Notes: a model not told the origin generated them from the letters alone. A stretch of 64,000 nucleotides of DNA from Carposina sasakii (GCA_014607495.2 CP053160.1:8308001-8372000); one strand, 5' to 3'. Shown: positions 11,266 to 23,319, numbered from the stretch's first letter. Made by a program: numbers and translations.

Positions 11266-11869
11266 ATGCAAGCCGGCCGGCCCTGGTTGACCGGCGCGAT
11301 GCTGCTCATCATCCTGCACCACTCTGACATGCACCCTGGAGACCATGACCTCACTGGAGATCTCTTCAACCAGAACCCCAACTCCAAGCACCATCACCGA
11401 CACAAGCACAAACAGGCTGACCTTGGAACCCACAACGTAGACTCAGCCCATGTAGACTATGAGGAAATATTTGACCCATTCAACCGATTCGTAGATAGGA
11501 ACCTAGTATACGATATGCAGCCGCTAGTGAATGAGCGTAAATTTGATTGGATGAACATGTCCAATGACCAAGTTGGAGAGTTGAAGGATAAGAAGCATCA
11601 CCAGCATTGGCCAATCAAGAGAGAGGCGGTGATTGAGGGGGATCTCGTATTGGGTGGTCTGATGATGGTTCATGAACGGTCGGATAACATGACGTGTGGA
11701 CCGGTGATGCCTCAAGGAGGGGTGCAAGCGTTGGAGACCATGCTGTATACCTTGGATTACATAAACAATGTGCTGAAACTAATCCCCGGTGTGACCATTG
11801 GGGCTCATATTCTTGATGACTGTGATAAAGATACGTATGGACTTGAAATGGCTGTGGATTTTATTAAAG
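11266..11869 (+). CDS. mtt: mtt/mXR receptor, coding exon 1 (copy 1)
   Basis: First coding exon of a class C GPCR of the metabotropic-glutamate-receptor family, a cell-surface amino-acid receptor. The ATG has A at -3 and begins a weakly hydrophobic signal-like stretch (residues 8-17). A long non-conserved leader with a His-rich run (42-49) follows, and the Venus-flytrap domain starts near residue 121 (EGDLVLGGL at 124-132). C144 and CGPVMPQGG match the family's first-lobe motif. The residues aligned to mammalian mGluR1 Tyr74 and Arg78 are Gly151 and Ala155, as in the insect mangetout/mXR branch that does not answer to glutamate. The exon ends AAAG|GTGAGT, phase 1. Reading on without splicing reaches a stop at 11989-11991, so the 241-codon frame is not the product. 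Confidence 0.88.
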
Positions 11870-12358
11870 GTGAGTTTTGTTTGCAAATGCAAAGTGTTAC
11901 AAAACTATTTAATACTATGATAGACGTAATAGAAAGATTATATGTAGATTTAATAACTAATGCAATTGATGAACATGCTATTCAACTTTAAACTATTTGT
12001 ACACTTCTCCCCATCTTCTAATTTTGCTTAGCTAAGGGATAATTTGCTTGATTATACAGGTTGTGTAACAAAAGGGTACGTAAAGCGTATTTCGCAAGAT
12101 TATAATAAAATTATTTTTCATTCAAAAAATGATAAAGTACATTTTACATACAAAAGTAAATTACACAGAGTAACAAATGGGGTTAGGTATGTTAACCGAG
12201 CGGCTATGACAATAGCCGTATGACAATACCCGGTTACTCCCTAAAAGAACCTAATGTACAAAATATTTTAAAAATCTAAATTAGATGAGTTTATACAGCT
12301 TGTGATACAGCCATAATGCCTTGATCTAGCTTGATCTCCTAAAACCAATGCTTCCCAG
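11870..12358 (+). other. mtt: mtt intron 1 (copy 1)
   Basis: A short intron, GTGAGT to CTTCCCAG, joining the split glycine codon G|GA. It contains a relic of the CAGGGTGTAAC MITE (about 12053-12090 and 12160-12220) and nothing else recognised. Confidence 0.8.
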
Positions 12359-12501
12359 GATCGATCAGCAACATCGACGATGCGGAATACGCCTGCAACG
12401 CGACTGCGATGAGGAAGGTGATCTCTGGCGTGGTCGGAGCTGCTTCTAGCGTGACGTCGGTCCAGGTCGCCAATCTACTGAGACTGTTCAAGATACCACA
12501 G
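12359..12501 (+). CDS. mtt: mtt/mXR receptor, coding exon 2 (copy 1)
   Basis: Residues 203-249 of the ligand-binding domain. After the acceptor TTCCCAG the frame reads SISNIDDAEYACNAT and then GVVGAASSVTSVQVANLLRL, a hallmark stretch of mGluR-type Venus-flytrap domains. Ser231-Ser232 align with mGluR1 Ser164-Ser165, which hold the ligand's alpha-carboxylate. The exon ends CCACAG|GTTAGG in phase 0. Extending the frame past the donor meets a stop at about 12607, so the splice site is the natural end. The same exon in copy 2 (62732-62874) differs by a silent TAC/TAT. Confidence 0.9.
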
Positions 12502-14340
12502 GTTAGGTGTTGCGTTATGTTACTTATTATTTGCTATTTAGACACTAGCCGTGATGTGGTTCCGGGAGAGGCAATTAAGGGAGATGGGCAGCAGCGCATC
12601 CAATATTGACAACATAGTCCGAAAATCACACTGCGTTCACCAACCCGCTTGCCCGGTGTGGTAGCTGAGCTCAAAGACCACTCTAGGGCAGAAGTCTTGT
12701 GGCATACCCTACAATGGACTGCAATAGGCTGATGCGTAGATACCAAGGGCCACTTGCAGCAAACGCGTAAATGTAGATTTTAGCTCGCCTCTCATTCCCA
12801 CGTCCATATTCATTCATTTAGCAGCTTCGCGCGGCATGAGTAACATTGTAACACAATAAAACCACATATCTACAGTACATCGTAAAAACATATACCTATA
12901 CAATTTGAACACAACCTTTCTGTGAAACCGTATTCGCCAAAATATCTAATATCACTATAACAAACCTTACCTTACCGTAAGGTAAGTCCTTATCAGAAAA
13001 ATAAAATGGAATGGTGTCAACATTACACAACCCCGTGCACAATCTACGTCAATACCGAGCACTTAAAATGTGAAATCGGAAAATTCTTCGCGCAATTTGA
13101 ACCAAGCCGAAAATAATAATGGCACGAACCTTATACCATTACTGTTACGGCCTACTCATAATTTTTTATGTTGTTTTCCACACGGTAAGATCTGATTCGG
13201 TGAAATATCGTGAGTCTTGCGACGTCTAGCACACCGATATGGGCAATATTTATTATCTACTGGCACTATTTGACTCTGAATAATAAAATATACCTATAGA
13301 TAAAGACATTAAGTACATATTACACGAGTATGATAAGATATAAGTGTAATGTTATAACGTAAAAAAATATAGCATTGTAGAATGTATATTACCCATCCCT
13401 TCAGCAAGCTGGTATTACGAGAGGTTACCCTGCCACCAGTAACCATGGTGACCGGCAGATGACAGTGGCTAGAGTAGCAATATACTTAGATTTCATATTG
13501 ATTGTATTACATTTTTACATTTAAATTCAACAATCCTCCATCACAGCTTAATATTGTATCTATGACATGATGATTACCTCTATTTCGCTCGCGTTTATAT
13601 TTCTACGATAGTTATCATTCCTAAGCTTTACGGTGTATTAACAACTCAAACGTACGCACTGTATCGCGCTCACGCGAGATTTAACTTTTTCTGCAGCGCT
13701 TTCCGCTGAAAACAAACTTTGATCTTTTAGGCCCGAAACTTTGGAGTTCGCTAATGAAAACGAAAGTTAAGCAGCCTGATCGCTTTATCTATGTGGTTGC
13801 TTTGCGTGTTTGAATTTTAGTAAAGTTTTGACGCGAATTCTGTTCCTGTTCCGGTTACATGTCTGACGTGATTCGAAAATTGTTTTTGATTTGGAATATT
13901 TATCTCATTATCTAACCACCACTGAATACCCGTTTAGTTAAAAACAAAAATAAGCAAAGGTCAACCTTAGAAACATGTATTTGATGCTGTTAATTAATTA
14001 TCAGGTCGAGCCCATAATTTAAAAGCAACGTAATCTCCAATTTCCTTCTCATCTGTAAGGTGATTATCACCGTCCGCCATTCGATGTAAATTTCATATTT
14101 TCTTTCCCTGCCCATTTGGGTTGATTTAAATAATTTTGGAAATTGCTTTGAAGTATATGATAATTTATGTTTTCATCTATAAAATTATTAATAAAGAAAT
14201 GGAAAAAAATCCTCATCCGGGTGGGAATAATAACAGAACGGAATAGTTTAACAGAAATAAAAAATAATAACATGTGACGGAACAGTATTCTACCTAAGTA
14301 TAGGATAACTTAACCTGGTCTATAAAACAAACATTTGTTA

Positions 14341-14769
14341 AATATTGAATTGTATCAGGCGTCACTATTCGGAAGTTCAAATCTCTATTGAGGGATCGCC
14401 CGCCACCGGGCCCTATACCCTCCGCTGACCCTCGGATCTGCCTACTCATGATCACGAACACAAGACACTACAGTCGCAACGAGAAGCCAGATCCAAGCAC
14501 CTAGCATGCAACCATAAATACATAGCTGCTAATCCGAAAACCAATTAAAATTTTTTAATCGACATATGTTTCGCCAACACCCGTGGCATCATCAGGATTA
14601 GTTTTCCATGTTAGTTCTATCTACCGAACCAACTAACTAACATAGACTTGTTAGATCTTGGATCTGGCTTCTCGTTGCGACTGTAGTGTCTTGTGTTCGT
14701 GATCATGAGTAGGCAGATCCGAGGGTCAGCGGAGGGTATAGGGCCCGGTGGCGGGCGATCCCTTAATAG
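14341..14769. mobile_element. Penelope-like element, inverted terminal-repeat pair
   Basis: An insertion flanked by 14-bp direct repeats ACAAACATTTGTTA (14327-14340 and 14770-14783). About 14344-14640 is the element in minus orientation, starting TTGAATTGTATCAGGCGTCA and including the hammerhead-like motif. 14665-14769 is a second partial copy in plus orientation (GGATCTGGCTTCTCGTTGCG ... GATCCCTTAATAG). Inverted, partial terminal repeats and variable target duplications fit Penelope-like elements. No ORF. Confidence 0.7.
14556..14600 (-). ncRNA. Hammerhead-ribozyme-like motif, Penelope-like element
   Basis: Same architecture as 9602-9644 but on the minus strand, with the fuller CATATG in the stem III position: TAATC, CTGATGA, T, GCCA-loop-TGGC, GAAA, CATATG, TC, GATTA. 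Core bases and both stems are intact. Confidence 0.5.
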
Positions 14770-15205
14770 ACAAACATTTGTTATTTATTCCCAAAGGTAT
14801 ATCGCTCCCTATACTTCCCTAGATTATGTACTACCCATTGAACCGAACTCCCTGTTTGTATTTACTAAACTGGGATCAACCTCAGTGTAAGATTACAGTA
14901 GGGGTAGTGATCGATGATTTATTTAAGGGTTACCAGCTAAGGTGGAAACCCTTACGAAATATTATACAGTGGGGATCCAAATTAAAACCTTTTCTTCCGG
15001 TTTCTCATGCGATAGTGTTTTTTCTGTTTATTCAAGGTTTCTTTTATCTGTTTGTATATCTATTATAAAGGACAGATTTTTCAAGATATTTATTTATTAA
15101 GTTTACAGTTTACAAATTGTGACTGTACAATATAAGTAATGAATAGATACTGTCTTTCTATAAAACTTGATTAACATAGAGACATCAACTTTATCCTGAT
15201 TTTTT

Positions 15206-15340
15206 TGCAGATTTTTCCAATAATCAGATAATCTTTCAGAAGGGAAAAAGTTGTGATGGCGCTATCTTAATCGAGTTTTAGTAAAATACAGCATAAACTT
15301 TAGCATCAAATAGGCTTAATTGACTATTGGAAAAATCAAA
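15206..15340. repeat. Small fold-back repeat
   Basis: Inverted ends GATTTTTCCAATAATCAGATA and ...TTGACTATTGGAAAAATC enclose about 130 bp. Similar but diverged elements lie at 28212-28318 and 30530-30664 (CCGATTTTT...). It is a common MITE-like pattern in Lepidoptera. Confidence 0.55.
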
Positions 15341-15425
15341 GTTCAAACAGATGGATGGTATCTTTACAGTACCCGGCGGTTAATATGTCACATCGACTTG
15401 TTGAAAGAAACGCGTTCATATTTTA

Positions 15426-15811
15426 TACAGGATGATTTTTGGTCGTCAACGTTCCCGAAAACTACGGAATCTCCTCATCATCACGATCATTTTTCTCCAT
15501 GGAAGCATACCTGGGAAGTGTCTGGTTTCCAAAATATTAGGGTCCAAAGTTGAGTAAATAGACTGCGTTTTTTTGCATAAATGCACATAGACGCGCGTAG
15601 CAGGATTTTTTCACGAAAAATAATTAATATCTGTCTATAAAAAAACTAACATAAACACTAGACACTATAAATTTCGCACGATCAAGGAAATTAAAAATTT
15701 TTTTAAAAAAAAAAATTTTTTTCCCAGCATTTTTTTTGGCATAAACTTACTTTATTTCATGTATAGAATACGTACCCTTCGTTAAAGGTGGCCACAAAAA
15801 AACATCCTGTA
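15426..15811 (+). mobile_element. Non-autonomous element, TACAGGATG family, copy A
   Basis: About 386 bp with ends TACAGGATGATTTTTGG and AAACATCCTGTA, and conserved interior blocks CCATGGAAGCATACCTGGGA, GAGTAAATAGACTGCGTTTT and TTTGGCATAAACTTACTTTA. Siblings are at 22940-23319 (plus), about 23832-24233 (minus), 27286-27432 (partial, minus) and 46574-46906 (minus). No ORF. Confidence 0.8.
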
Positions 15812-16120
15812 TATTTAACTCAATTACCAATACGGAATTGTATCAGATATTCATTACTTACACTAACATTGTCAAGTAGTTTACCTAAATGATAATAAAG
15901 TACACGCATCTTAGATTTAAATAGCATATCAGTTTCTTATTTAAAATCTCTTCAATTCTCTATAAAAACAAATAGATGTATATAAAATTGTAAAACTGCT
16001 AAATATGTCATTTAACAAAATAGATATTTCAGACATATTTACATCAAATGTCTTATTTAACACGCGTTCAACACTAGAATAATCACACCGTAGTACCACC
16101 AAAAATACCGTGTAGTTCAT

Positions 16121-16395
16121 CATAGAGGAATAAGATGTAGACATAGAGTGCTAATGTCATACTAATAGTTTTGATGCACCATTAGACTTCTCGGTGCCTC
16201 ACAATTCCAGTCCTTGACACTTAGATTGCATTACTATACGTTACAATACATTAGTAATGTAGTACATTACTATACATTACACTAATAGAATCTAAGTGTC
16301 AAGGACTGGAATTGTGAGGCACCAAAAAGTCTAACGGTGCATTGAAACTGTTAGTATGACATTAGCACTCTATGTCTACATCTTATTCCTCTATG
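16121..16395. mobile_element. Palindromic MITE, CATAGAGGAATAAGATG family
   Basis: Arms CATAGAGGAATAAGATGTAG and the exact complement at the right end form a long hairpin. The 7-bp direct repeat AGTTCAT flanks it (16114-16120, 16396-16402). The second member at 47482-47690 also has a 7-bp duplication. No coding capacity; the mobilising transposase is not in this window. Confidence 0.85.
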
Positions 16396-16904
16396 AGTTC
16401 ATAAAGTAAATACAGAAACAAAGATAAACAAATACTTGTACCAATCACATTAGCGGCTCATCCCGCTCCCGGCAGTACACGGGCCATTTCATCTCCTGCG
16501 TGATTCATTACCGGCCGTCAGACGTCGATCAACGTCCAAACTTTGCGTATTGTACTGAAGCGTAGGCCTGTGCAAACGAACTACTTACGTGACGATACTT
16601 ATAGGTACATACAAGTCTGAGTATACAAGCCAGGGACGTGTCGCGCTCTAGGCCAACGCAAAATTTGTCGAGAGTTTTAACTGACAGCGTGCCATTTGAA
16701 ATGATAGCACAGGTTTACTTTTGGATTGACGCGCAAAAGTAACCATCAATAGACAACTTTACATTATCTATGTTCACTCACACAAGTGCAAAGCTTAGAA
16801 TCGTCCTCGCTCTATATGGACTCACATAACTGCAAAACTGAGCTTACGCTGCGTAATTACGCACACTTTTTACTCCCGATATATGCATAATTTACCAATG
16901 AATT

Positions 16905-17150
16905 TATTTCATGTACAGATTTTAATGTTGCAAAATTGTCACTTAGCTCGGAAAGCACGTAAAACCGTTGGTCCCGCGCCTGATCTCTCTCCGGTCGTGT
17001 CGGCTTTCCGTCCCATCGGACTATGAGAGTAACGGAATAGAGAGTGCATCTGTGTTTGCGCACACACTTGTGCACTATAATATCTCCTGCGTACCTGGCC
17101 AATCTCCGTAAAGATTGGTCGCCTTGGCCGAAATACGTATATATAATCAT
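16905..17150 (-). repeat. Lepidopteran repeat with a TTGCGCACACACTTGTGCAC core
   Basis: The block TTGCGCACACACTTGTGCAC, then ATATCTCCTGCGTACCTGGC, then CAATCTCCGTAAAGATTGG, is a string I associate with moth and butterfly interspersed repeats. The minus-strand frames across it (108 and 83 codons) overlap each other in different frames and are not taken as genes. Confidence 0.45.
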
Positions 17151-17836
17151 CATATGCATAATATCTTCTGTCGCGTAATCCATTCATCAATTCTTATTTA
17201 CTCACCTGAAATGACAAAACACCTACTATCATGCCGAAACAGTCCATTAATTCCAATGTATCGAATACATAGTAGATAATGTCAAGGTATACTAGTGCTG
17301 ATTGTACTCGGTAGTGTAGTAAGAAGCCCGTCTGCGCAAACACTAAGTAATTATGAGCATTCAAAAAAGGATTTCTCAAAAAATATCTTCTTGATACCTA
17401 TCTCGCGATCAATCATCGTAACTCTAAGCTTTCGATGCCCGCGAAAACGATATTTCATCCGATTGAATCGCTCAGTACGGACGAGCGGATAATAGAAATG
17501 TGTAATCGATTAATTAATCATTTCACTTTGTGTTAACGGTCTAGATAGAAAATTCGTTCGCGGCCTTTTGAGATCTGTGTTCCATGATTTGAATTATTAG
17601 TGGCAGGTCTAGATTATTTATGGAGTATAGATAAGTTTTTTATCTGGATAAGACGTGCTCAACTCCGTTAATACCGCTAATTACAGGAAGTTTTTGTTAT
17701 AAATACTTGTATAAATAAATATTACACTAACACAATTTATAATATATGAACCTAGTCCTAGTACTATAGGATTATGCAAGAGATCTGTAGCTATGATAAG
17801 CATAACGGGAGCAGATTTGAATGACCAATGACAAAT

Positions 17837-18094
17837 TTTTATTTTTTATTTTATATTTATTTATATTCAAACACTTCACAACACATTGACCTAGTCCCAC
17901 ACTAAGATCCCTAAGGTCTTGTGTCGTGGGTACTAAGCAACGGTATATAAATACATAGATAAGTATATAAACATCCATGACTCGGAAACAAACATCGATA
18001 TTCATCACATCAATGTTTGCACCTACCGGGATTCGAACCCAGGACCTATGGCGTCGCAGGCAGGGTCACTACCAACTACACCAATCGGCCGTCT
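17837..18094 (-). repeat. tRNA-derived SINE (GACGGCCGATTGGTGTAG family)
   Basis: On the minus strand it starts GACGGCCGATTGGTGTAGTT, holds a pol III A box (TGGTGTAGTTGG) and B box (GGTTCGAATCC), and ends in an AT-rich tail with TATTTATATT units. Siblings are at 49131-49372 (plus, 5'-truncated) and 56401-56668 (minus), with a remnant at about 4650. Confidence 0.8.
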
Positions 18095-18295
18095 AACATC
18101 GTCTAACATTTAGCTTATCGCATTAGAAGAACACCCTAGTTCCTTAGACGTCTCCACTGAGGATGTATGAAATACAGTCCGTGCACGGCTGCAGCCAGCT
18201 CCAAGAATATTTATAACATGATGCAGCTGCAAGTACTGCTTACACCTGCAACCTAGTTAAGAAAGCTACCTTGATAATAGTACCTTCGTCCCCAG

Positions 18296-18466
18296 GTCTC
18301 CTTCTTCTCAACCTCGCCCGAGCTATCCAACAAGGCCCGCTTCGAGTACTTCACGAGAACTATACCCTCGGACCTGCACCAAGTGCGAGCCATGGTGGAG
18401 ATCGTCAAGAAACTCGGCTGGAGCTACGTGTCTATCATCTATGAGGAGTCCAGCTACGGGATCAAG
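18296..18466 (+). CDS. mtt: mtt/mXR receptor, coding exon 3
   Basis: Residues 250-306 (57 codons, phase 0 at both ends) of the ligand-binding domain, starting VSFFSTSPELSNKARFEYF. Thr255 aligns with mGluR1 Thr188, Asp275 (in TIPSD) with Asp208 and Tyr303 (in SSYG) with Tyr236. These are the residues that clamp the ligand's amino and carboxyl groups, and all are kept. KKLGWSYVSIIYEE is a strong family signature. It is flanked by CGTCCCCAG and ATCAAG|GTCAGT. This exon lies beyond the repeated segment, so no second copy is visible in the window. Confidence 0.92.
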
Positions 18467-19307
18467 GTCAGTTTATTACCTAAATCCTCCTAGATCAGAC
18501 TCATTATAAAACATGCAGATTAACATACATACATAAAGCCACGCCCATTATCCCTCAAATAGGTTGGGCATAAGTGTGCAAATTTACACACCCACTTTTC
18601 ACCAGGTAGCCCATTAAGTCCCGCGTGGTAAGGGGTGAGCCTAACGCCGCTTTTCGGCCACAAATACAATAATCTGGCGACCGGAAATAAATCCAATAGG
18701 AAATGACATACAATGCCATAGCTGCATGGTCACAAAAGAGATAATAAAGCCATGTATTAGCATAGTAGGGCCATTTGCATGGACAGTGACTAGTCACTAG
18801 CTCATCGCCTAAGAAAACGCACTAAATCAAAGATAATACCTATATTTATTTCCATATCATTTTGAAACATTTCCATATCATGTCACATCCTATATCTCTC
18901 CGTGAGTATCGTACGAGGCGATTAAGGTTTTCCGCGAGGTGGGCAGCAGCGCCTCCCATGTTGACAACATAGTCCAAAATACGAACTGCGGTCACCAACC
19001 CGCCTGCCCAGCGTGGTGACTATGGGCAAATACGGGTACCCCCATGGCAGTCTTGTGGCGTGCCCTGAGGGAGGCCTACGTCCAGCAGAGGACTGCAATA
19101 GGCTGATGATGATGATGACGATATTGAAACATGTATACGCTTGTTATACTAATTCCATTTAAGAAAAACATCCAGTCCAGTACGTTTATTAGTATTAAGA
19201 TTTTGACGTCGACATAACATTTGATTAAAAGTTGAATACATAGTGCTAGCATAATTAAACTGAATTGCTTAATAAGTTAACTACGTTCTATCATCGAGGC
19301 CTAAAGT

Positions 19308-19614
19308 TTAAAGGCACGAGCACACCGGATACGTGTGCGTGCACGTTAGCGTAGACGTATACGTATCTCTGAGTTGTAATGTATGGAACTGTATAGGCAC
19401 GGGCAGGCCGGATGCATATGCGTAGACGTAAGCATAGACGTCAAGCGGTGACAGTTGTAATGTATGGAACTGTATAGGCACGGGCAGACCGGATGCGTAT
19501 GCGTAGACGTAAGCATAGATGTCAAGCGGTGAGAGTTCTATACATTAAACTCAGAGGTACGTGTACATCTACGCTTACGTGCACGCATACGCTTCCGGTG
19601 TGCTCGAGCCTTAA
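19308..19614. mobile_element. Fold-back element flanked by TTAA, with internal tandem duplication
   Basis: The ends GGCACGAGCACACCGGA and TCCGGTGTGCTCGAGCC are inverted, next to TTAA at both sides (19308-19311, 19611-19614). Inside, a block of about 70 bp (TTGTAATGTATGGAACTGTA ... GCGTAGACGTAAGCATAGA) is repeated twice in tandem. It is non-coding and piggyBac-like in target choice only. Confidence 0.65.
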
Positions 19615-22119
19615 ATTGCATTAATTGCAGGAGAGGTAATTAAGAGGTAATTTATTAGAATGCAGCGCGCGTCCACCTACAATTTAAATTTTTAACCCGC
19701 AGTAGTAAAGTAGCAGCTTTGTTTTGCCTAATTGGGGTAGTTAAGCTGGTATAAATCATGGTTATATAAAAAAATTCTACTGGCATCACTAGAATACTTC
19801 AGCTGCATCTCCTTCCGTGCATGTCGTAAGGGTCTACTATTGAAAACTGGAAAACTGGCAATGAGCTAAAGTCTTGTCACATCTAGCCCGATATGCTAAA
19901 AGTGGCTGTATGATCTCCTTAATGATGTTGCAGTCTCACAATACCCTCTGTTAATTAAATATTTATAATTAAGTAAGTAAAGAAAACAAACCACAATTAA
20001 CCTATTTATAAGTCTATGAAAACCATTCTAATTGGATTACTTTTTTAACTGCCTGATTGTTGTTAAACGATCTATCTATATAGATACTAGTGTATAGACA
20101 TCAATGTAAAAGTAAATGAGTTCCTTTCAGACGCAAACCTACCAAGGTTTACTTACACGTTTGAAAAGGCCTTGATTTAGTTTTAATCTTGTACAAATTT
20201 AGTTTAAGGCCTACTTCAGCCCCATCCGCGCTTCTCTTCTCCCAAGTGACGACATTCGAAAGGGTAGGCCCTTAGATTTATAAACCTCTGGACGTTAAGT
20301 TAATATGCTGACAATGTTATGATTACATTACGCACATGATTTCGTCCGCGTAAGCTTTACAATTTTCTCGTTTTTAAACAATTAGAGAAAAAAACACTAA
20401 AATCTATCCAATAAAGCATTTATATAAAAAATACTTATTACATAATATCTATAAGAAACAGAAAAGAAAAATTGATAATAAATAGAATACGTACATACCA
20501 ATCAGCTGTCTACGTTTAGTAGGCTGTATGTTGTCTGTCTTTAGGCTGGACCTCTTTAGAATTTCTCAAAGTATATCGGAGGAAGTGTTCTAAATTTTCC
20601 CCTTAAATCTCTCAAACCTACATTCTTGTTTTGTTGAAATGAAGGGACGGACGTAGAAGCATGTTTACCTATTAAACTCCAGTCTACTCGATTGCATGTT
20701 GGTTATGCCCAGCAGCGTTCGCATTACCTCCTGCGGTTTATGACTCCAAGATCCTGGCCCTTCGGCAATTGATTCAATAACTCATTTTCTAATTTAGTGT
20801 TTTGATGGAAAAACTTTAGGGTAACTTGGTTTACGTTACGAGTGATTACAAGTTCTGGGTATTGGCTGAAACTGTAACAGTTCGAGTCGATTGCTGTTCT
20901 AGTTTTGATAAAGTTGTGGGCGAATGATAACTGTACTATCATATAATTAGAAACCTTTAACCATTTTATATCATTATTAGTGGACGCCCACGACACCGTC
21001 CGCGTAAATTGCAGAAAAAATAAGACGTCGAAATTATCCGGGATATAAATATTTTCCCGGGATAAAAAGTAGGACATGTCAGTTTAAGCGTGAAATCCGG
21101 ACAGACAGACAGAGTTACTTTCGTATTTAGAATATATGCAAGGATTAATATACATATATTTGTATTTTAAGTATTTGCTAGTCAGGAATATATGTAGCTT
21201 TTTTTTATTGTTCCACAAAACATGTCTCTTTTGTGAGTTTCTCTTAAGTATCAGGGTCCTTTACTTCTGTAACATGAAACCGAAATCACAAGAACTAAGG
21301 TTTTTTGAGAAGGAACCCAGGATTTTTTTCGCCAAGTTTCGGGAATTAGAACGTTTATTCAAACAAAGTCGAGGGTCTGCTACAATAGTATATTATGTGT
21401 CTCACTAGGCACATGAAACCTACTAGCATAGCTTGTGATAACAACAGCTTAAAACTGCAAAGTTAGCGTGTACTCACAAACGATCGCATAAAACTATGTT
21501 ACAACGTTAAAACTGACACTAAAACTAGTTTTGCAACACGCCACAGCTTCGCTAACGGTCATAGTTGCGTTACGATCGCAAACTGCACAAGTTTTCTACA
21601 TGCACATGTGCCGTAACATATGTTTCTGCACTGTAGGCAGCTTAGGGTTAGATCACACAGAGAAACGGCGCGACGCTGAGTGCAGATTTTAATAGATCAA
21701 CTCGAAATATGTAGACTATTTACTACAACTACTACTACAATACCCCATGCCTGCCCGTGGGTATCGTACGAGGCGATTAAGGGTATCCAGGAAGTGAGCA
21801 GCAGCGCCTCCCGTGCTGACAACCTAGGACTGCGGCCACCAACCCGCTTGCCCAGCGTGGTGACTATGGGCAAAACCCCCTGCGGCAGTAGCCTTGAGGC
21901 GTGCCCTAGAGGAGGCCTACGTCCAGCAGTGATGTGACACAGATCTGACCTGAAACGTGGGTGTGTAATTTGCACACTTCTGCCCAACTTTGAAGGATAA
22001 TGGGCGTCATTATATGTATGTATGCATTTATTTTTATTCCCAAAATTCCCACAGAAACGAGAAATAACGGGAATTCAACGCAGATAAAATCGTTGAGGGC
22101 GGTTGATATTTACAAAAAA

Positions 22120-22548
22120 ACCGGCCAATTGCGAGTCGGACTCGCGCACCGAGGGTTCCGTACAAACCTATTTTATTATATTACGTAACTAAAAATTTAC
22201 TGTTTTCGCAATTTTTCCTATATCTTTGCTATATTACGTTGTTTCATACCAAATTTCAAGATTCTGAGTTCACGAGTTCCCTGTAGATTTTGTATCCCTT
22301 GCGAGTGTTGAAAATTTACGGAAATTTGCGACAAAAACAGCTCTATCTTTTGATTTCGTTGGCTTAGAAGTTTGATTTTTTTCATAGCTCCTAGGGACAG
22401 TAGACCTGCATCTTTGATATAAATTTCAGCTTGATACCTCCACGTGTTTCTGAGAAAAAGGGTCTTGACAGACGGACGGACGGACGGACAACAAAGTGAT
22501 CTTATAAGGGTTCCATTTTTACCTTTTGAGGTACGAAACCCTAAAAAT
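22120..22548 (+). repeat. Lepidopteran repeat, GGCCAATTGCGAGTCGGACT family
   Basis: It starts GGCCAATTGCGAGTCGGACT, CGCGCACCGAGGGTTCCGTA, and ends with a (GACG)n run, CAACAAAGTGATCTTATAAG and a GAGGTACGAAACCCTAAAAA tail. This is a very common interspersed repeat in Lepidoptera. No functional product; the minus-strand 113-codon frame is incidental. Confidence 0.85.
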
Positions 22549-22939
22549 AGCGCAGACATAATATTTTAAACAATAATTCCAGCGATTACTTTCATGAAGC
22601 CATCTCAAACTATTTGTAACATTCAAAGCCTGAAAACTTTTCCTATTTTGCACAAGACGTAATAAAATTTTATATTAATAAACTTCGTTCGTCCGCTGCC
22701 TAAGACTTCGTACCACAAGAAAATTACTTCACCGGTATTAAATAAGCTTTGGTAGTTGTAAAATTTAAAAGCACAATATATTATCATTACATACCATTTT
22801 AATGTAAAAGCATTTTAATGAGTTTATAAAGTTTGTTTGTATTAAGTTTTATTTCAATGTTGCACATATGACTACCCTCAAGAAAAATACAAAAAGATCC
22901 TTTGAACGATAGCGTTTTTCGTTGTTCTATGTATGACCA

Positions 22940-23319
22940 TACAGGATGATTTTTGGTCGTCAACGTTCCCGAAAACTACGGAATCTCGTCAACATCACGA
23001 TATTTTTTTTCCATGGAAGCATACCTGGGAAGTGTCTGGTTCCCAAGATATTAGGGCCCAAAGTTGAGTAAATAGACTGCGTTTTTCTGCATAAATGCAC
23101 ATTGACGCGTGTAACAAGATTTTTTCATGAGTAATAATTAATATCTGTCTATGAAAAAATAAGCACAAACACTGGACACTATAAATTTCGCCCGATCAAG
23201 TAATAAAAAAATAAAAAAAATTACATCATTTCCCAGCATATTTTTGGCATAAACTTGCTTTATTTGATGTATAGAGAACGTACACTTTGTTAAGGATGGC
23301 AACGAAAAAACATCCTGTA
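22940..23319 (+). mobile_element. Non-autonomous element, TACAGGATG family, copy B
   Basis: Same layout as 15426-15811, with ends TACAGGATGATTTTTGGTCG and AAAACATCCTGTA. It lies about 0.5 kb from an inverted sibling (23832-24233). Confidence 0.8.

Larger units (their letters stand above)
1..13588. repeat. Long duplicated segment, copy 1
   Basis: This stretch is nearly identical by eye, with many small and several large indels, to 52182-64000. Position 1 corresponds to 52182 and 11266 to 61671. It carries mtt exons 1 and 2 and about 11 kb of upstream sequence. Copy 1 has insertions missing from copy 2 (about 6357-6977, 7275-7620, 7762-8269, 10192-10485) and lacks others found there. The open reading frames are intact in both copies. 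Both limits are set by window edges: copy 1 may continue left of base 1, and copy 2 runs off the right edge. It could be a haplotype placed twice in the assembly or a real tandem duplication. Confidence 0.95.
12502..18295 (+). other. mtt: mtt intron 2
   Basis: A 5.8 kb intron from GTTAGG to CCTTCGTCCCCAG. It holds repeat fragments: 12560-12745 (CAGTCCACT family), 14150-14235 (SINE tail), 14341-14769 (Penelope-like), 15206-15340, 15426-15811, 16121-16395, about 16905-17150 and 17837-18094. The blocks 12746-14060, 14790-15200 and 17160-17830 show nothing recognisable. The long duplicated segment ends at about 13588. Confidence 0.75.

Noticed and set aside
11266..11991. A 241-codon ORF as a complete protein
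   Set aside because: The last 40 codons lie past a strong GTGAGT donor, read as low-complexity intron sequence, and interrupt the known receptor domain. The exon joins exon 2 in frame.
16857..17190. Two overlapping minus-strand ORFs of 108 and 83 codons
   Set aside because: They overlap in different frames within what looks like an interspersed repeat, with no recognisable domain.
20724..21077. 117-codon minus-strand ORF
   Set aside because: Its start lies in a GCGACTTCGTCCGCG-family repeat and the rest is low-complexity, with no known domain.
22218..22559. 113-codon minus-strand ORF
   Set aside because: It lies wholly in a high-copy lepidopteran repeat.
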